From: Marinobacter confluentis
GTDB lineage: Bacteria > Pseudomonadota > Gammaproteobacteria > Pseudomonadales > Oleiphilaceae
DNA: 64,000 bases
Assembly (NCBI RefSeq): GCF_004785685.1
Contig: NZ_SRPF01000003.1
Span: forward strand, 496,001 to 560,000
Direction of reading: 5' to 3'
Shown piece by piece: positions 49,623-58,331 of the stretch. Position 1 is the first letter of the stretch. Every line of letters begins with the position of its first letter. Below the pieces are notes generated by a model. The model saw only the letters and a program-made list of their open reading frames with translations, made no database searches and had not been told where the DNA came from. Position numbers and translations under genes: made by a program.

Positions 49623-52600
49623 AGTCGGTCACCTTGAGTGCATCTATAATTTTCTCGAATTGGAAATCGTTGGTCAGTCGAATCATTTCCCTCACGAACA
49701 GGGGTTCGGCGTCGCCCCGGTGTTCCATCCCGTGCAGTGCTTCCAGCAGTCCCTTGCGGTGGCCAATCGTAGCCAGTCCGACCAGCGCGGCCCGATGCTG
49801 TTCGGTGGGCATCACCATGGAATCAGCGGCAGGGCCGGGAACGCTCGCCAGCGGCTCTGCGCTTTTTTCGAAACGCCAGTCCAGGGAAATCAGGCGGGCG
49901 ATGTGGTCCAGCAACTGGTTTTGACGCACGGGTTTAATCACATAACCGTTGTGCTGCGCCGGGTCAGGACGGTCCCGGCCCTCGCTGGCGTCGGCAGAGA
50001 CCATCACCACCGGCACCAGGTGATTGTTGTTGCGCAGCTGCTCCAGAATTTCCCAGCCGCTGTAGCCGGGCATGGATACGTCCAGCAGAATCAGGTCAGG
50101 CCGTTCCTTTGCCACAGCTTCCACTACCGCCAGCGAGTTACCGATATCGATGATTTCAAACCCCAGGGGCGCAAGCATGGCGCGGATCAGCTGGCGGTGG
50201 GCGGCCTCATCGTCGACAACCAGAATTTTCTGCCGTGGGCCTTTGTAGCCATAAATCCGGCGGGCCGGTGAGGTCATGGACTCGGGCCGTGGGGTATGCA
50301 GGCTGGATAGCATCAGGCTGACCTTGAAGGTGCTGCCTTTGCCGGTTTCGCTTTCAACGGACAGGTCGCCGCCCATGATTTCCGTTAGCAGGTGAGTGAT
50401 GGTCAGGCCCAGGCCCGTGCCGGCCTGGCTCTGCCCCGGGGTACGGATTCGCTCGAAGGGGCGGAATATGCGTTCGATGTTTTCTTCAGCAATGCCTTCG
50501 CCGGTATCGCTGACGATGAATTCTGCGACCTGGCTGCGGTATTTCAGGGTCAGTGAAACGCCGCCGGTGTCGGTGTACTTGATGGCGTTAGACAGCAGGT
50601 TGATCAGAATCTGGCGCAGGCGTTTTTCGTCTGTGGTCACCATTTCCGGCAGCCTGCCAACGCAGTGGTACTCGAAAGCCAGTCCTTTTTCCTCGGCCTG
50701 CAGCCGGAACATGTGAACCAGCTGTTCCATCAGCAGGTCGATGCGTACCGCGTCCCGGTGCAGGTCCAGGCGGCCAGCTTCGATTTTGGAAATATCCAGC
50801 AGCCCCTCAATCAGGTCCGCCAGGTATTCGCCGCTGCGGCGGATGACGCCCAGCGCTTCCTTGCGATTGGCCGGGATTGAGGCATCGTTCTCCATCAGCT
50901 GGGCATAACCCAGGATGGCATTCAGCGGTGAGCGGAGTTCGTGACTGATTCCGGTCAGATAGCGGCTTTTCGCGCCATTTGCGGCTTCTGCGTGCTCTTT
51001 TGCCTTCTGCAGGGCCTGGTCAGTGCGCTCGTGGGCGACGATTTCTTCGGTCAGCAATCGGGTCTGCCGCTGGGATTCCTCTTCCGCCACCATGCGGCTC
51101 TCGTGGGCCAGCACGAACAGCCAGCAGATGATGCCGGTGACGATGATCAGCACGAAGAATACTTTCCACAGGGTAATGGACAGCACCGCAGCTTCAGCGT
51201 CTGAGGCCACCAGTGTCTGTTCGTGGACCAGCCAAAGCAGCAACCCGGATACCCCGATGATCAGCAGTAACAGCACCAGGAAATGCCCTATTCGCGAGTG
51301 CAGATAGCCGAAGGCCGCCTCCGGGATAAACAGTCCGAAGAACTTGCGCATCTGTTCCTTGTAGCCTGCGCCGGGTTTGCAGAAATCCCCGCAGCGGGCG
51401 TCCAGGGAACAGCACAGGGAGCAGATATTACCCGCGTAGGCCGGGCAACCGGTCACGTCCTCCGGCTCGAACTCGTGTTCGCAGATGCAGCAGGCGACTA
51501 GTTGATGATCGGTGGCAATGGGCACGAAAGGCCGGGCCATGTAATAGCGGCCACCGGTCTCCCAGGCAATCAGCGGGGCGATGATCAGTGCAGCGCCCAG
51601 GGTGATGAAATGGGACAGGGCTGCCGCCACTTCCCCCAGCACGCCGCCATGGCTGACCATGCCGATAATGGAGGCCAGAATCATGGCGCCGACGCCCACC
51701 GGGTTGATGTCGTAAAGGTGGGCACGTTTGAACTCGATATGCTTGGGGCTAAAACCCAAAGGCTTGTTGATAACAAGATCCGCCACCAGAGCGCCTACCC
51801 AGGCAACCGCGACAATCCCGTAAAAACTCAGGGTTTCTTCGAGGGCGTGATACACCCCCAGTTCCATCACCAGCAGCGCAATGGCTACGTTGAACACCAG
51901 CCAGACCACCCGGCCCGGGTGGCTATGGGTCAGGCGTGAGAAAAAGTTCGACCAGGCAATGGAACCGGCGTAGGCGTTGGTGACGTTAATCTTTACCTGG
52001 CAAAGAATGACGAAAATGCCGGCGATGGCCAATGCCGCTTCCGGCGAGCTGGTCATGTAGCCAAAGGCCACCATGTACATTCGCGTAGGGTCTGAGGCAT
52101 CCACCGCAGAGATACCCTGATTCAGCGCCAGTACCGCCAGGAAGGAGCCAGCCAGAATCTTGATGGCGCCGATCACAATCCAGCCCGGCCCGCCGGCCAT
52201 CACCGCTGTCCACCATCGCAATTTCTGGCCTTTTTGGGGCTCTGGAATAAATCTTAGAAAGTCGGCCTGTTCACCAATCTGCGCCATCAGCGAAAACAGT
52301 ACTGCTGCCGCTGCCCCGAAAAATAGCAGATTGAATTCTCCGCCCTGATTTGGGGCAGTGCCTTCGAACTGGGTCCAGTCGGAGACGGCGCTGGCGTCCT
52401 GATAAAGAATGAACACGAAAGGCAGCAGCTGCAGCAGTATCCAGGCGGGTTGGGTCCACAGCTGGAACCTACTGATCGCGGTAATGCCGTGGGTCACCAG
52501 CGGAATTATCACCACCGAACAGATCAGGTAGCCGATCACCAGGGGTATGCCAAACAGCAGTTCCAGCGCCATGGCCATGATGGCGGCTTCAATGGCGAAA

Positions 52601-52986
52601 AAAATAAAGGTGAAGGAGGCGTAGATCAGCGAGGTGATGGTAGAGCCTATATACCCGAAGCCTGCGCCTCGGGTTAACAGATCAATATCAACGCCATAGC
52701 GGGCGGCGTAGTAACTGATCGGAATGGCGGTGAGGAAGATGATCAGTGCCACGGCGCATATGGCCGTGACCGCGTTGTTGAACCCGTAATGAATGGTGAT
52801 GGCCCCGCCGATGGCTTCCAGCGCCAGAAATGAAATCGCACCCAGGGCAGTATTGGTGACACGGCCCGCGGACCAGCGCCGGGCGCTCTTGGCGGTAAAG
52901 CGCAGGGCATAGTCTTCCAGGGTCTGGTTGGCGACCCATTGGTTGTAGTTCCGCCGGACGCGGAAAATGCTTTGCCGGGCACTCAT
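49609..52986 (-). CDS. NCS1 permease-histidine kinase-receiver hybrid sensor
   Basis: 1125 residues. Residues 1-480 form a twelve-helix permease resembling the NCS1 cytosine/allantoin/purine family (NYNQWVANQTLEDYALRF, VTNTALGAISF). Residues 499-536 are a cysteine-rich patch (CC, C, C, CSLCC, C, C). Two further helices follow at 565-630. The HisKA box has His682 (ISHELRSPLNAILGY), then the HATPase with LLSNAIKY and GTGLGL, and a receiver with Asp969 (LLDVSMP). A C-terminal tail of about 100 residues is unassigned. It is presumably a transceptor that senses the amide or urea it resembles. Divergent from urtA across 232 bases. Confidence 0.9.
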   Translation of the reverse strand: MSARQSIFRVRRNYNQWVANQTLEDYALRFTAKSARRWSAGRVTNTALGAISFLALEAIGGAITIHYGFNNAVTAICAVALIIFLTAIPISYYAARYGVDIDLLTRGAGFGYIGSTITSLIYASFTFIFFAIEAAIMAMALELLFGIPLVIGYLICSVVIIPLVTHGITAISRFQLWTQPAWILLQLLPFVFILYQDASAVSDWTQFEGTAPNQGGEFNLLFFGAAAAVLFSLMAQIGEQADFLRFIPEPQKGQKLRWWTAVMAGGPGWIVIGAIKILAGSFLAVLALNQGISAVDASDPTRMYMVAFGYMTSSPEAALAIAGIFVILCQVKINVTNAYAGSIAWSNFFSRLTHSHPGRVVWLVFNVAIALLVMELGVYHALEETLSFYGIVAVAWVGALVADLVINKPLGFSPKHIEFKRAHLYDINPVGVGAMILASIIGMVSHGGVLGEVAAALSHFITLGAALIIAPLIAWETGGRYYMARPFVPIATDHQLVACCICEHEFEPEDVTGCPAYAGNICSLCCSLDARCGDFCKPGAGYKEQMRKFFGLFIPEAAFGYLHSRIGHFLVLLLLIIGVSGLLLWLVHEQTLVASDAEAAVLSITLWKVFFVLIIVTGIICWLFVLAHESRMVAEEESQRQTRLLTEEIVAHERTDQALQKAKEHAEAANGAKSRYLTGISHELRSPLNAILGYAQLMENDASIPANRKEALGVIRRSGEYLADLIEGLLDISKIEAGRLDLHRDAVRIDLLMEQLVHMFRLQAEEKGLAFEYHCVGRLPEMVTTDEKRLRQILINLLSNAIKYTDTGGVSLTLKYRSQVAEFIVSDTGEGIAEENIERIFRPFERIRTPGQSQAGTGLGLTITHLLTEIMGGDLSVESETGKGSTFKVSLMLSSLHTPRPESMTSPARRIYGYKGPRQKILVVDDEAAHRQLIRAMLAPLGFEIIDIGNSLAVVEAVAKERPDLILLDVSMPGYSGWEILEQLRNNNHLVPVVMVSADASEGRDRPDPAQHNGYVIKPVRQNQLLDHIARLISLDWRFEKSAEPLASVPGPAADSMVMPTEQHRAALVGLATIGHRKGLLEALHGMEHRGDAEPLFVREMIRLTNDFQFEKIIDALKVTDYERT

Positions 52987-53080
52987 GCTGTGGCCTTTAC
53001 ATGGGGGAGTTACCTGGAGGTATCAAAAGCTGTGCCATCGCGCACATCTGAGTTTTATCGCGACGGTTCATTTCAGGCCA

Positions 53081-53100
53081 TGCGTTAAATGACGTAGGCC
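53081..53100 (+). promoter_or_regulatory. 20-mer operator candidate upstream of urtA
   Basis: TGCGTTAAATGACGTAGGCC here and its reverse-complement copy upstream of fmdA (58208-58227) agree at 18 of 20 bases. The core CGTNAAATGACG is a dyad (CGTCA-AA-TGACG in the second copy), as expected for a LuxR-type dimer. It lies between the divergent sensor gene and urtA, so it could regulate both. Confidence 0.6.
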
Positions 53101-53218
53101 GCTGGTGCGTTTGCCGAATGGGCGAATGCCGGCCCCGCGCAGAGAATGTTTATCGACGGCGCTTCCCGACATGGGTCGGCAATGCGTCTGGCAGATACAT
53201 CCTGAGCGAGGACATACC

Positions 53219-54484
53219 ATGACAATGCACAAGCAATCGACGACAGGAGGCGCCACCGGACGGTGGGGGCTCGGAAAGCTCAAGCTGCTGGCGGCTTCAA
53301 TGGTACTGGCGGCGACCGCCAATGCTGCTGCGCCCCCAACGGCGGAAGTGAACACCACCGGCCTGGCGGTCACTGATGACACGGTGAACGTGGGCATTCT
53401 GCACTCGGTCACCGGCACTATGGCGATCAGTGAGGAAGGGTCGGTTCAGGCGGAAATCCTCGCCATTGAGCAGATCAACGCAATGGGCGGCGTGCTTGGC
53501 CGCCAGATTGAGTACATTCAGGAAGACGGCGCCAGTGACTGGCCGACCTTTGCCGACCGTTCCCGTAAGCTGCTGCGCCAGGACAACGTCGCTGCCGTCT
53601 TCGGTTGCTGGACCTCGGCGTCCCGAAAAGCCGTGCTGCCGATCTTCGAGCAGTACAACGGCATGCTCTATTACCCGACCTTCTATGAGGGGCTCGAGCA
53701 GTCACCCAACGTGATCTACACCGGCCAGGAAGCCACACAGCAGATTCTCGCGGGCCTGAACTGGGTCAAGGAAGAGAAGGGTGCTGAAACCTTCTACCTG
53801 CTGGGTTCTGACTACATCTGGCCACGGACATCCAACAAGATCGCCCGCAAGCACATAGAAGACGTGCTGGGCCTGGAAGTGGTGGGTGAAGACTATTTCC
53901 CTCTGGGTCACACCCAGTTCAACTCCGCCATTAATCGTATCCGCCTGAAGAAGCCGGACGTCATCTACGCAATCATCGTGGGTGGTTCCAACGTGGCCTT
54001 CTACAAGCAGCTGGAAGCTGCCGGTATCGACCTGACTGACGGCAAGACCACCTTGCTGACCATCTCCGTCACCGAGGATGAGATTCTGGGTATTGGCGGC
54101 CGCAACATCGAGGGCGCCTACGCCGCGATGAAATACTTCCAGAGCCTGGACAACCCGAACAACGAAGCCTTTGTGAAAGCGTTCAAAGAGCGCTGGGGCG
54201 AAGATTCCGTGATCGGTGACGTCACGCAGGCTGCCTACCTTGGCCCCTGGCTGTGGAAAGCTGCCGTCGAGAAGGCCGGTTCATTTGACATCGACAAGGT
54301 TCGTGAAGCGTCCCCCGGCATCGAGCTGACCACGGCACCTGAAGGCTACGTGCGCATCCACGAGAACCATCACCTCTGGTCCAAAACCCGCGTTGGCCGC
54401 GCCATGGCCAATGGCCAATACGAAGTGGTTTTTGAGACCGACGAGCTGATGGAGCCGGACCCTTTCCCCGAAGGTTACCAGTAA
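53219..54484 (+). CDS. urtA: Urea/short-chain amide ABC transporter, binding protein UrtA/FmdD-like
   Basis: 421 residues from the ATG at 53219 with GAGGA seven bases upstream. A Sec signal peptide ends near TANAAA. It is a branched-chain-amino-acid-type binding fold: conserved VGILHSVTGTMAISE, WTSASRKAVLPI, YYPTFYEGLEQSPNVIYTG and AYLGPWLWKAAVE are shared with UrtA and with the Methylophilus FmdD family. Since fmdA follows the transporter, the substrate may be formamide or acetamide as well as urea. Confidence 0.9.
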   Translation: MTMHKQSTTGGATGRWGLGKLKLLAASMVLAATANAAAPPTAEVNTTGLAVTDDTVNVGILHSVTGTMAISEEGSVQAEILAIEQINAMGGVLGRQIEYIQEDGASDWPTFADRSRKLLRQDNVAAVFGCWTSASRKAVLPIFEQYNGMLYYPTFYEGLEQSPNVIYTGQEATQQILAGLNWVKEEKGAETFYLLGSDYIWPRTSNKIARKHIEDVLGLEVVGEDYFPLGHTQFNSAINRIRLKKPDVIYAIIVGGSNVAFYKQLEAAGIDLTDGKTTLLTISVTEDEILGIGGRNIEGAYAAMKYFQSLDNPNNEAFVKAFKERWGEDSVIGDVTQAAYLGPWLWKAAVEKAGSFDIDKVREASPGIELTTAPEGYVRIHENHHLWSKTRVGRAMANGQYEVVFETDELMEPDPFPEGYQ

Positions 54485-54518
54485 GCACCCTCGCAGAATC
54501 GACGCATTCTGAGAGCCT

Positions 54519-54541
54519 CGTCCCCGGGATTCCCGGGGGCG
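54519..54541 (+). other. Hairpin between urtA and urtB
   Basis: CCCCGGG (54522-54528) pairs with CCCGGGG (54532-54538) across ATT, with three further pairs outside. There is no T run. As after phnD, this suggests transcript stabilisation favouring the binding protein. Confidence 0.6.
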
Positions 54542-54585
54542 GACACTGGACGGATTCAAGCGCCTGAAAGGCCGGAGGTACGACC

Positions 54586-55512
54586 ATGTTTTCTGACTAT
54601 ACCGCCACGGAGTTGGGCTCGATCTTTGCGATGCAAGGTTTCGCCGGCCTGATTCTCTTCGCAGTTTTCCTTCTGATGGCACTCGGTCTGGCGATTATTT
54701 TCGGTCAGATGGGTGTGATCAACATGGCGCACGGGGAGTTCATGATCCTGGGGGCTTACATGACTTACCTGACATCGAATCTGTTCGCGGAATATCTGCC
54801 CGGACTGTTCGATGCCTACTTCTTTGTGGCGATTGTGGTTGCCTTCCTTGCCTCGGCTGCCCTCGGGGCATTCGTGGAATGGGCCATGATCCGCCGTCTT
54901 TACCATCGCCCGCTGGACACCCTGCTGGCGACCTGGGGCCTGAGCCTGCTGATGCAGCAGAGCTATCGTTCCATCTTTGGCGCCCGCGAAGTGGGCGTGC
55001 GTATTCCCGACTGGATGGCGGGATCCTTCCCGGTGACCGACATCGTCGAGCTGCCCATCAACGGTCTGATCGTCATGATTATTGCCATCAGCGTGACCTT
55101 CGGTGTCTACCTGCTGATGTTCAAATCAAGCTGGGGCCGCCGCGTACGCGCCGTGGTACAGAACCGGCCGATGGCCGGAGCCGTGGGCATCAATACCGTC
55201 AAGGTAGACCGCATGACCTTTGCCCTGGGTTGCGGCATCGCCGGCATCGCCGGTAGCGCTTTCACCATGATCGGCTCCACCGGCCCTTCGGCGGGGCAAC
55301 AGTACATCGTGGACACCTTCCTTGTGGTGGTCTTCGGCGGCGCCGCCAGCTTGCTGGGCACTGTGGCCTCGGCCTTCAGTATCTCCCAGGCGCAGTCGAC
55401 CATGGAGTTCTTCCTCGGCGGTTCCATGGCCAAGGTCCTGACCCTGATGACGGTGGTGATCATTCTGATGGTCCGCCCGCAGGGACTCTTCACCCTGAAA
55501 GTGCGCAAGTAG
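54586..55512 (+). CDS. urtB: Urea/amide ABC transporter permease UrtB
   Basis: 308 residues, about eight helices of the LivH-type permease. GLAIIFGQMGVINMAHGEFMI is the family signature near residue 35, and VVQNRPMAGAVGINTVKVDRMTF the cytoplasmic coupling loop at residues 192-214. It pairs with UrtC in the inner membrane. urtC follows after 10 bases. Confidence 0.93.
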   Translation: MFSDYTATELGSIFAMQGFAGLILFAVFLLMALGLAIIFGQMGVINMAHGEFMILGAYMTYLTSNLFAEYLPGLFDAYFFVAIVVAFLASAALGAFVEWAMIRRLYHRPLDTLLATWGLSLLMQQSYRSIFGAREVGVRIPDWMAGSFPVTDIVELPINGLIVMIIAISVTFGVYLLMFKSSWGRRVRAVVQNRPMAGAVGINTVKVDRMTFALGCGIAGIAGSAFTMIGSTGPSAGQQYIVDTFLVVVFGGAASLLGTVASAFSISQAQSTMEFFLGGSMAKVLTLMTVVIILMVRPQGLFTLKVRK

Positions 55513-55522
55513 GAGGCCTGTC

Positions 55523-56680
55523 ATGAGCAACTTCAGTCTTAAAAACATGATGACCCGGCAGGACGTACTGGGCTTTCTGGTGCTGGCGATACTGCTGCTG
55601 GTGATCATGCCACTGTCGATGGACATTATTCGCCTGACCCAGTTTGGCAAGTACCTGAGTTTCGCCTTTGTGGCGGTAGGTCTGGTGCTGTGCTGGGGCT
55701 ACGGCGGCATCCTGAGCCTTGGCCAGGGAGTGTTCTATGGTCTGGGGGGCTACGCCCTGGCCATGTTCCTGAAGCTGGAAGCCTCGTCACCCGAGAACAC
55801 GGCCATCCAGAGTACACCGGGTATTCCGGATTTCATGGACTGGAACCGTATTACCGAACTGCCCTGGTTCTGGGAACCGTTCAACAGCTTCACTTTCAGT
55901 GTGCTGGCCATTCTGATCGTGCCGACCATCTTCGCCTATTTCATCGGTTTTGCGATGTTCAAGCGAAGAGTGGGAGGCGTCTACTTTGCCATCATCACCC
56001 AGGCTATCTCCGCCATTCTGACCATCCTGATTATTGGTCAGCAGGGCTACACCGGTGGCGTTAACGGTATCACCGACCTGCGCACGCTGTTGGGCTGGAA
56101 CATCCGCTCCGACTACGCCAGCTACGTGTTCTATTTCGTCTGCGTGGCGCTGCTCTTCGTGTGTCTGTTCATTGCCCAGTTCATCACCAAGAGCAAGCTC
56201 GGCCGCATCCTGGTGGCCATGCGTGGCCAGGAAGACCGGGTGCGGTTCAGCGGCTATGACGTGGCGAACTTCAAGATCTTTGTATTCTGCGTGGGTGCGG
56301 CATTTGCCGCTGTCGGTGGCGCCATGTTCACCCTGCAGGAGAAGTTCATGTCCCCAAGCTTCGTCGGCATCGTGCCTTCCATCGAGATGGTGATCTTCTG
56401 CGCCGTGGGTGGCCGGTTGTCGATTCTGGGTGCGGTCTATGGCGCCATCGTGGTGAACGTTGCCAAGACCTATTTCGGCGAAAGCTTTCCGGAGCTGTGG
56501 CTGTTCGCCATGGGTGCGCTGTTCATCGGCGTCGTGCTGGCGTTCCCGGACGGCCTGGCGGGTGTATACCAGAAATACTGCGCGCCCACGGTGGACCGTT
56601 TCCTCGACAAGGCCCCGGTGTTCAAACGGTATTCCGGCGATTCCAGTTATTCGCCGTCTGAACCCGCTAAGGCGTCCTGA
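55523..56680 (+). CDS. urtC: Urea/amide ABC transporter permease UrtC
   Basis: 385 residues of the LivM-type permease with about ten helices. The signature WGYGGILSLGQGVFYGLGGY lies near residues 58-77, and MRGQEDRVRFSGYDVANFK is the coupling loop. The C-terminal tail is polar. The second permease subunit of the urt transporter. Confidence 0.93.
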   Translation: MSNFSLKNMMTRQDVLGFLVLAILLLVIMPLSMDIIRLTQFGKYLSFAFVAVGLVLCWGYGGILSLGQGVFYGLGGYALAMFLKLEASSPENTAIQSTPGIPDFMDWNRITELPWFWEPFNSFTFSVLAILIVPTIFAYFIGFAMFKRRVGGVYFAIITQAISAILTILIIGQQGYTGGVNGITDLRTLLGWNIRSDYASYVFYFVCVALLFVCLFIAQFITKSKLGRILVAMRGQEDRVRFSGYDVANFKIFVFCVGAAFAAVGGAMFTLQEKFMSPSFVGIVPSIEMVIFCAVGGRLSILGAVYGAIVVNVAKTYFGESFPELWLFAMGALFIGVVLAFPDGLAGVYQKYCAPTVDRFLDKAPVFKRYSGDSSYSPSEPAKAS

Positions 56681-56709
56681 GCGAGATCAAGCCAAATAAG
56701 GAGAGCTTC

Positions 56710-57474
56710 ATGAACGCAGTCGCTGCAAAAGCAACCAACACGGATTTTGTACTGGCGGTGGAAGGTCTGACGGTCTCGTTCGACGGCTTCAAAGCGGTGG
56801 ACGACCTGAGCTTCTACGTCGATGAAAAGGAAATCCGGGTCATTATCGGCCCCAACGGCGCCGGCAAAACCACGGTGCTGGACCTGATCTGCGGCCGCAC
56901 CAAGGCCACCTCCGGGTCGGTGAAGTTCCGCAACAAAGAGCTGACCACCCTTAAGGAACACGAGATTGTGAAAGCGGGGGTGGGGCGCAAGTTCCAGAAC
57001 CCTTCTATTTACGAAGACCTGACCGTGTTCGAGAACCTGGAGCTTTGCTATCCGAGAGGCCGCAACGTGTTCGGCGCCCTGTTCTTCAAGCGGGACGCCA
57101 AGGTGATCAGCAAGGTCCGCGAGGTGGCGGAAATGATCAACCTTAAAGACGAACTGGAATCCCAGGCCGATCTGCTGTCCCACGGCCAGAAACAGTGGCT
57201 GGAGATCGGCATGCTGCTGATTCAGGACCCTGATCTGTTGATGCTGGACGAGCCGGTCGCGGGCATGTCCGTGACCGAGCGCAAACAGACAGCAGAACTG
57301 CTGCGGCGCATCACCAATGACCGGTCGGTAATCGTGATCGAGCACGACATGCAGTTTGTGGCGGAAATCGCCGACCACGTCACGGTGATGCACCAGGGCA
57401 AGATCCTGGCCGAGGGCAGCGCCGAGAAGGTCAAACAGGACCCGAAAGTCATCGAAGTCTACCTGGGCCACTGA
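56710..57474 (+). CDS. urtD: Urea/amide ABC transporter ATP-binding protein UrtD
   Basis: 254 residues. Walker A GPNGAGKTT lies near residue 50, the signature is LSHGQKQWLEIGMLL in place of LSGGQ (usual for UrtD), and Walker B is LLMLDEPVAGM. It is the LivG-type ATPase of the pair. Confidence 0.93.
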   Translation: MNAVAAKATNTDFVLAVEGLTVSFDGFKAVDDLSFYVDEKEIRVIIGPNGAGKTTVLDLICGRTKATSGSVKFRNKELTTLKEHEIVKAGVGRKFQNPSIYEDLTVFENLELCYPRGRNVFGALFFKRDAKVISKVREVAEMINLKDELESQADLLSHGQKQWLEIGMLLIQDPDLLMLDEPVAGMSVTERKQTAELLRRITNDRSVIVIEHDMQFVAEIADHVTVMHQGKILAEGSAEKVKQDPKVIEVYLGH

Positions 57475-57498
57475 CGGGCAAAAGACGAGGAAGTCATC

Positions 57499-58188
57499 AT
57501 GTTGAATGTGTCCGATTATCACGTGAAATATGGCCAGAGCGAAATTCTGCGAGGCCTGAACTTTAACGTACAGCCGAATGAAATCGTCGCCATTGTCGGA
57601 CGGAACGGCATGGGTAAAACCACCCTGATGAAATCGCTGATGGGGGTAATTCCCAGTGCCTCCGGCAAGGTTACCCTTGAAGGTAAAGAGCTGGCCGAAC
57701 TCAAGAGTTACCAGCGGGTGGAGAACGGCTTCGGGTTTGTGCCCCAGGGACGAATGATCTTTCCCACCATGACGGTGAAGGAAAACATTGAAACCGGACT
57801 GACCACCACCAAACGCACTGAAGTGCCACGGGACCTGTACGACATGTTCCCGGTGTTGCTGGAAATGCGTCACCGCCGCGGTGGCAACCTGTCTGGCGGC
57901 CAGCAACAGCAGCTGGCGATCGCGAGGGCCCTGGCCAGTGATCCAAAGGTGCTGCTTCTGGACGAACCTACCGAGGGCATCCAGCCCTCCATCATCAAAG
58001 AAATTGCCACAACCCTGAAAGAGATACGCGACCAGCGCGGGCTGTCGATTGTTGTGTCGGAACAGGTGTTGAGTTTCGCCCTGGACATCGCCGATCGGAT
58101 TCTGGTGATCGAAAAGGGCGAGATTGTGCACGAAGAACGTCGAGAAGACGTGGACGAAGCCAAGGTGGCGTCTTACCTGGCGGTCTGA
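57499..58188 (+). CDS. urtE: Urea/amide ABC transporter ATP-binding protein UrtE
   Basis: 229 residues of the LivF type. Walker A GRNGMGKTTLMKSL lies near residue 34, signature LSGGQQQQLAIARAL near 131, and Walker B LLLDEPTEGIQPS near 155. Last of the transporter genes; a 143-base gap with a regulatory motif precedes fmdA. Confidence 0.94.
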   Translation: MLNVSDYHVKYGQSEILRGLNFNVQPNEIVAIVGRNGMGKTTLMKSLMGVIPSASGKVTLEGKELAELKSYQRVENGFGFVPQGRMIFPTMTVKENIETGLTTTKRTEVPRDLYDMFPVLLEMRHRRGGNLSGGQQQQLAIARALASDPKVLLLDEPTEGIQPSIIKEIATTLKEIRDQRGLSIVVSEQVLSFALDIADRILVIEKGEIVHEERREDVDEAKVASYLAV

Positions 58189-58207
58189 GGCATTGCCCTG
58201 CGCTGAA

Positions 58208-58227
58208 GACCTACGTCATTTGACGCA
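58208..58227 (-). promoter_or_regulatory. 20-mer operator candidate upstream of fmdA
   Basis: On the minus strand this reads TGCGTCAAATGACGTAGGTC, matching 18 of 20 bases of the site before urtA. It lies 105 bases before the fmdA ATG. The 10-mer TCAGGCCATG occurs next to the first copy and, 30 bases away, also next to this one on the same strand. Confidence 0.6.
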
Positions 58228-58331
58228 GACAGGCGGGGCGATTGCCGTATTCATGGCCTGAGGGCCGAAACGGATACTGAAGCGACAAAAACACAGCAGC
58301 ATCAAACTACGTAAAGACAAGGAGAGGCCCC

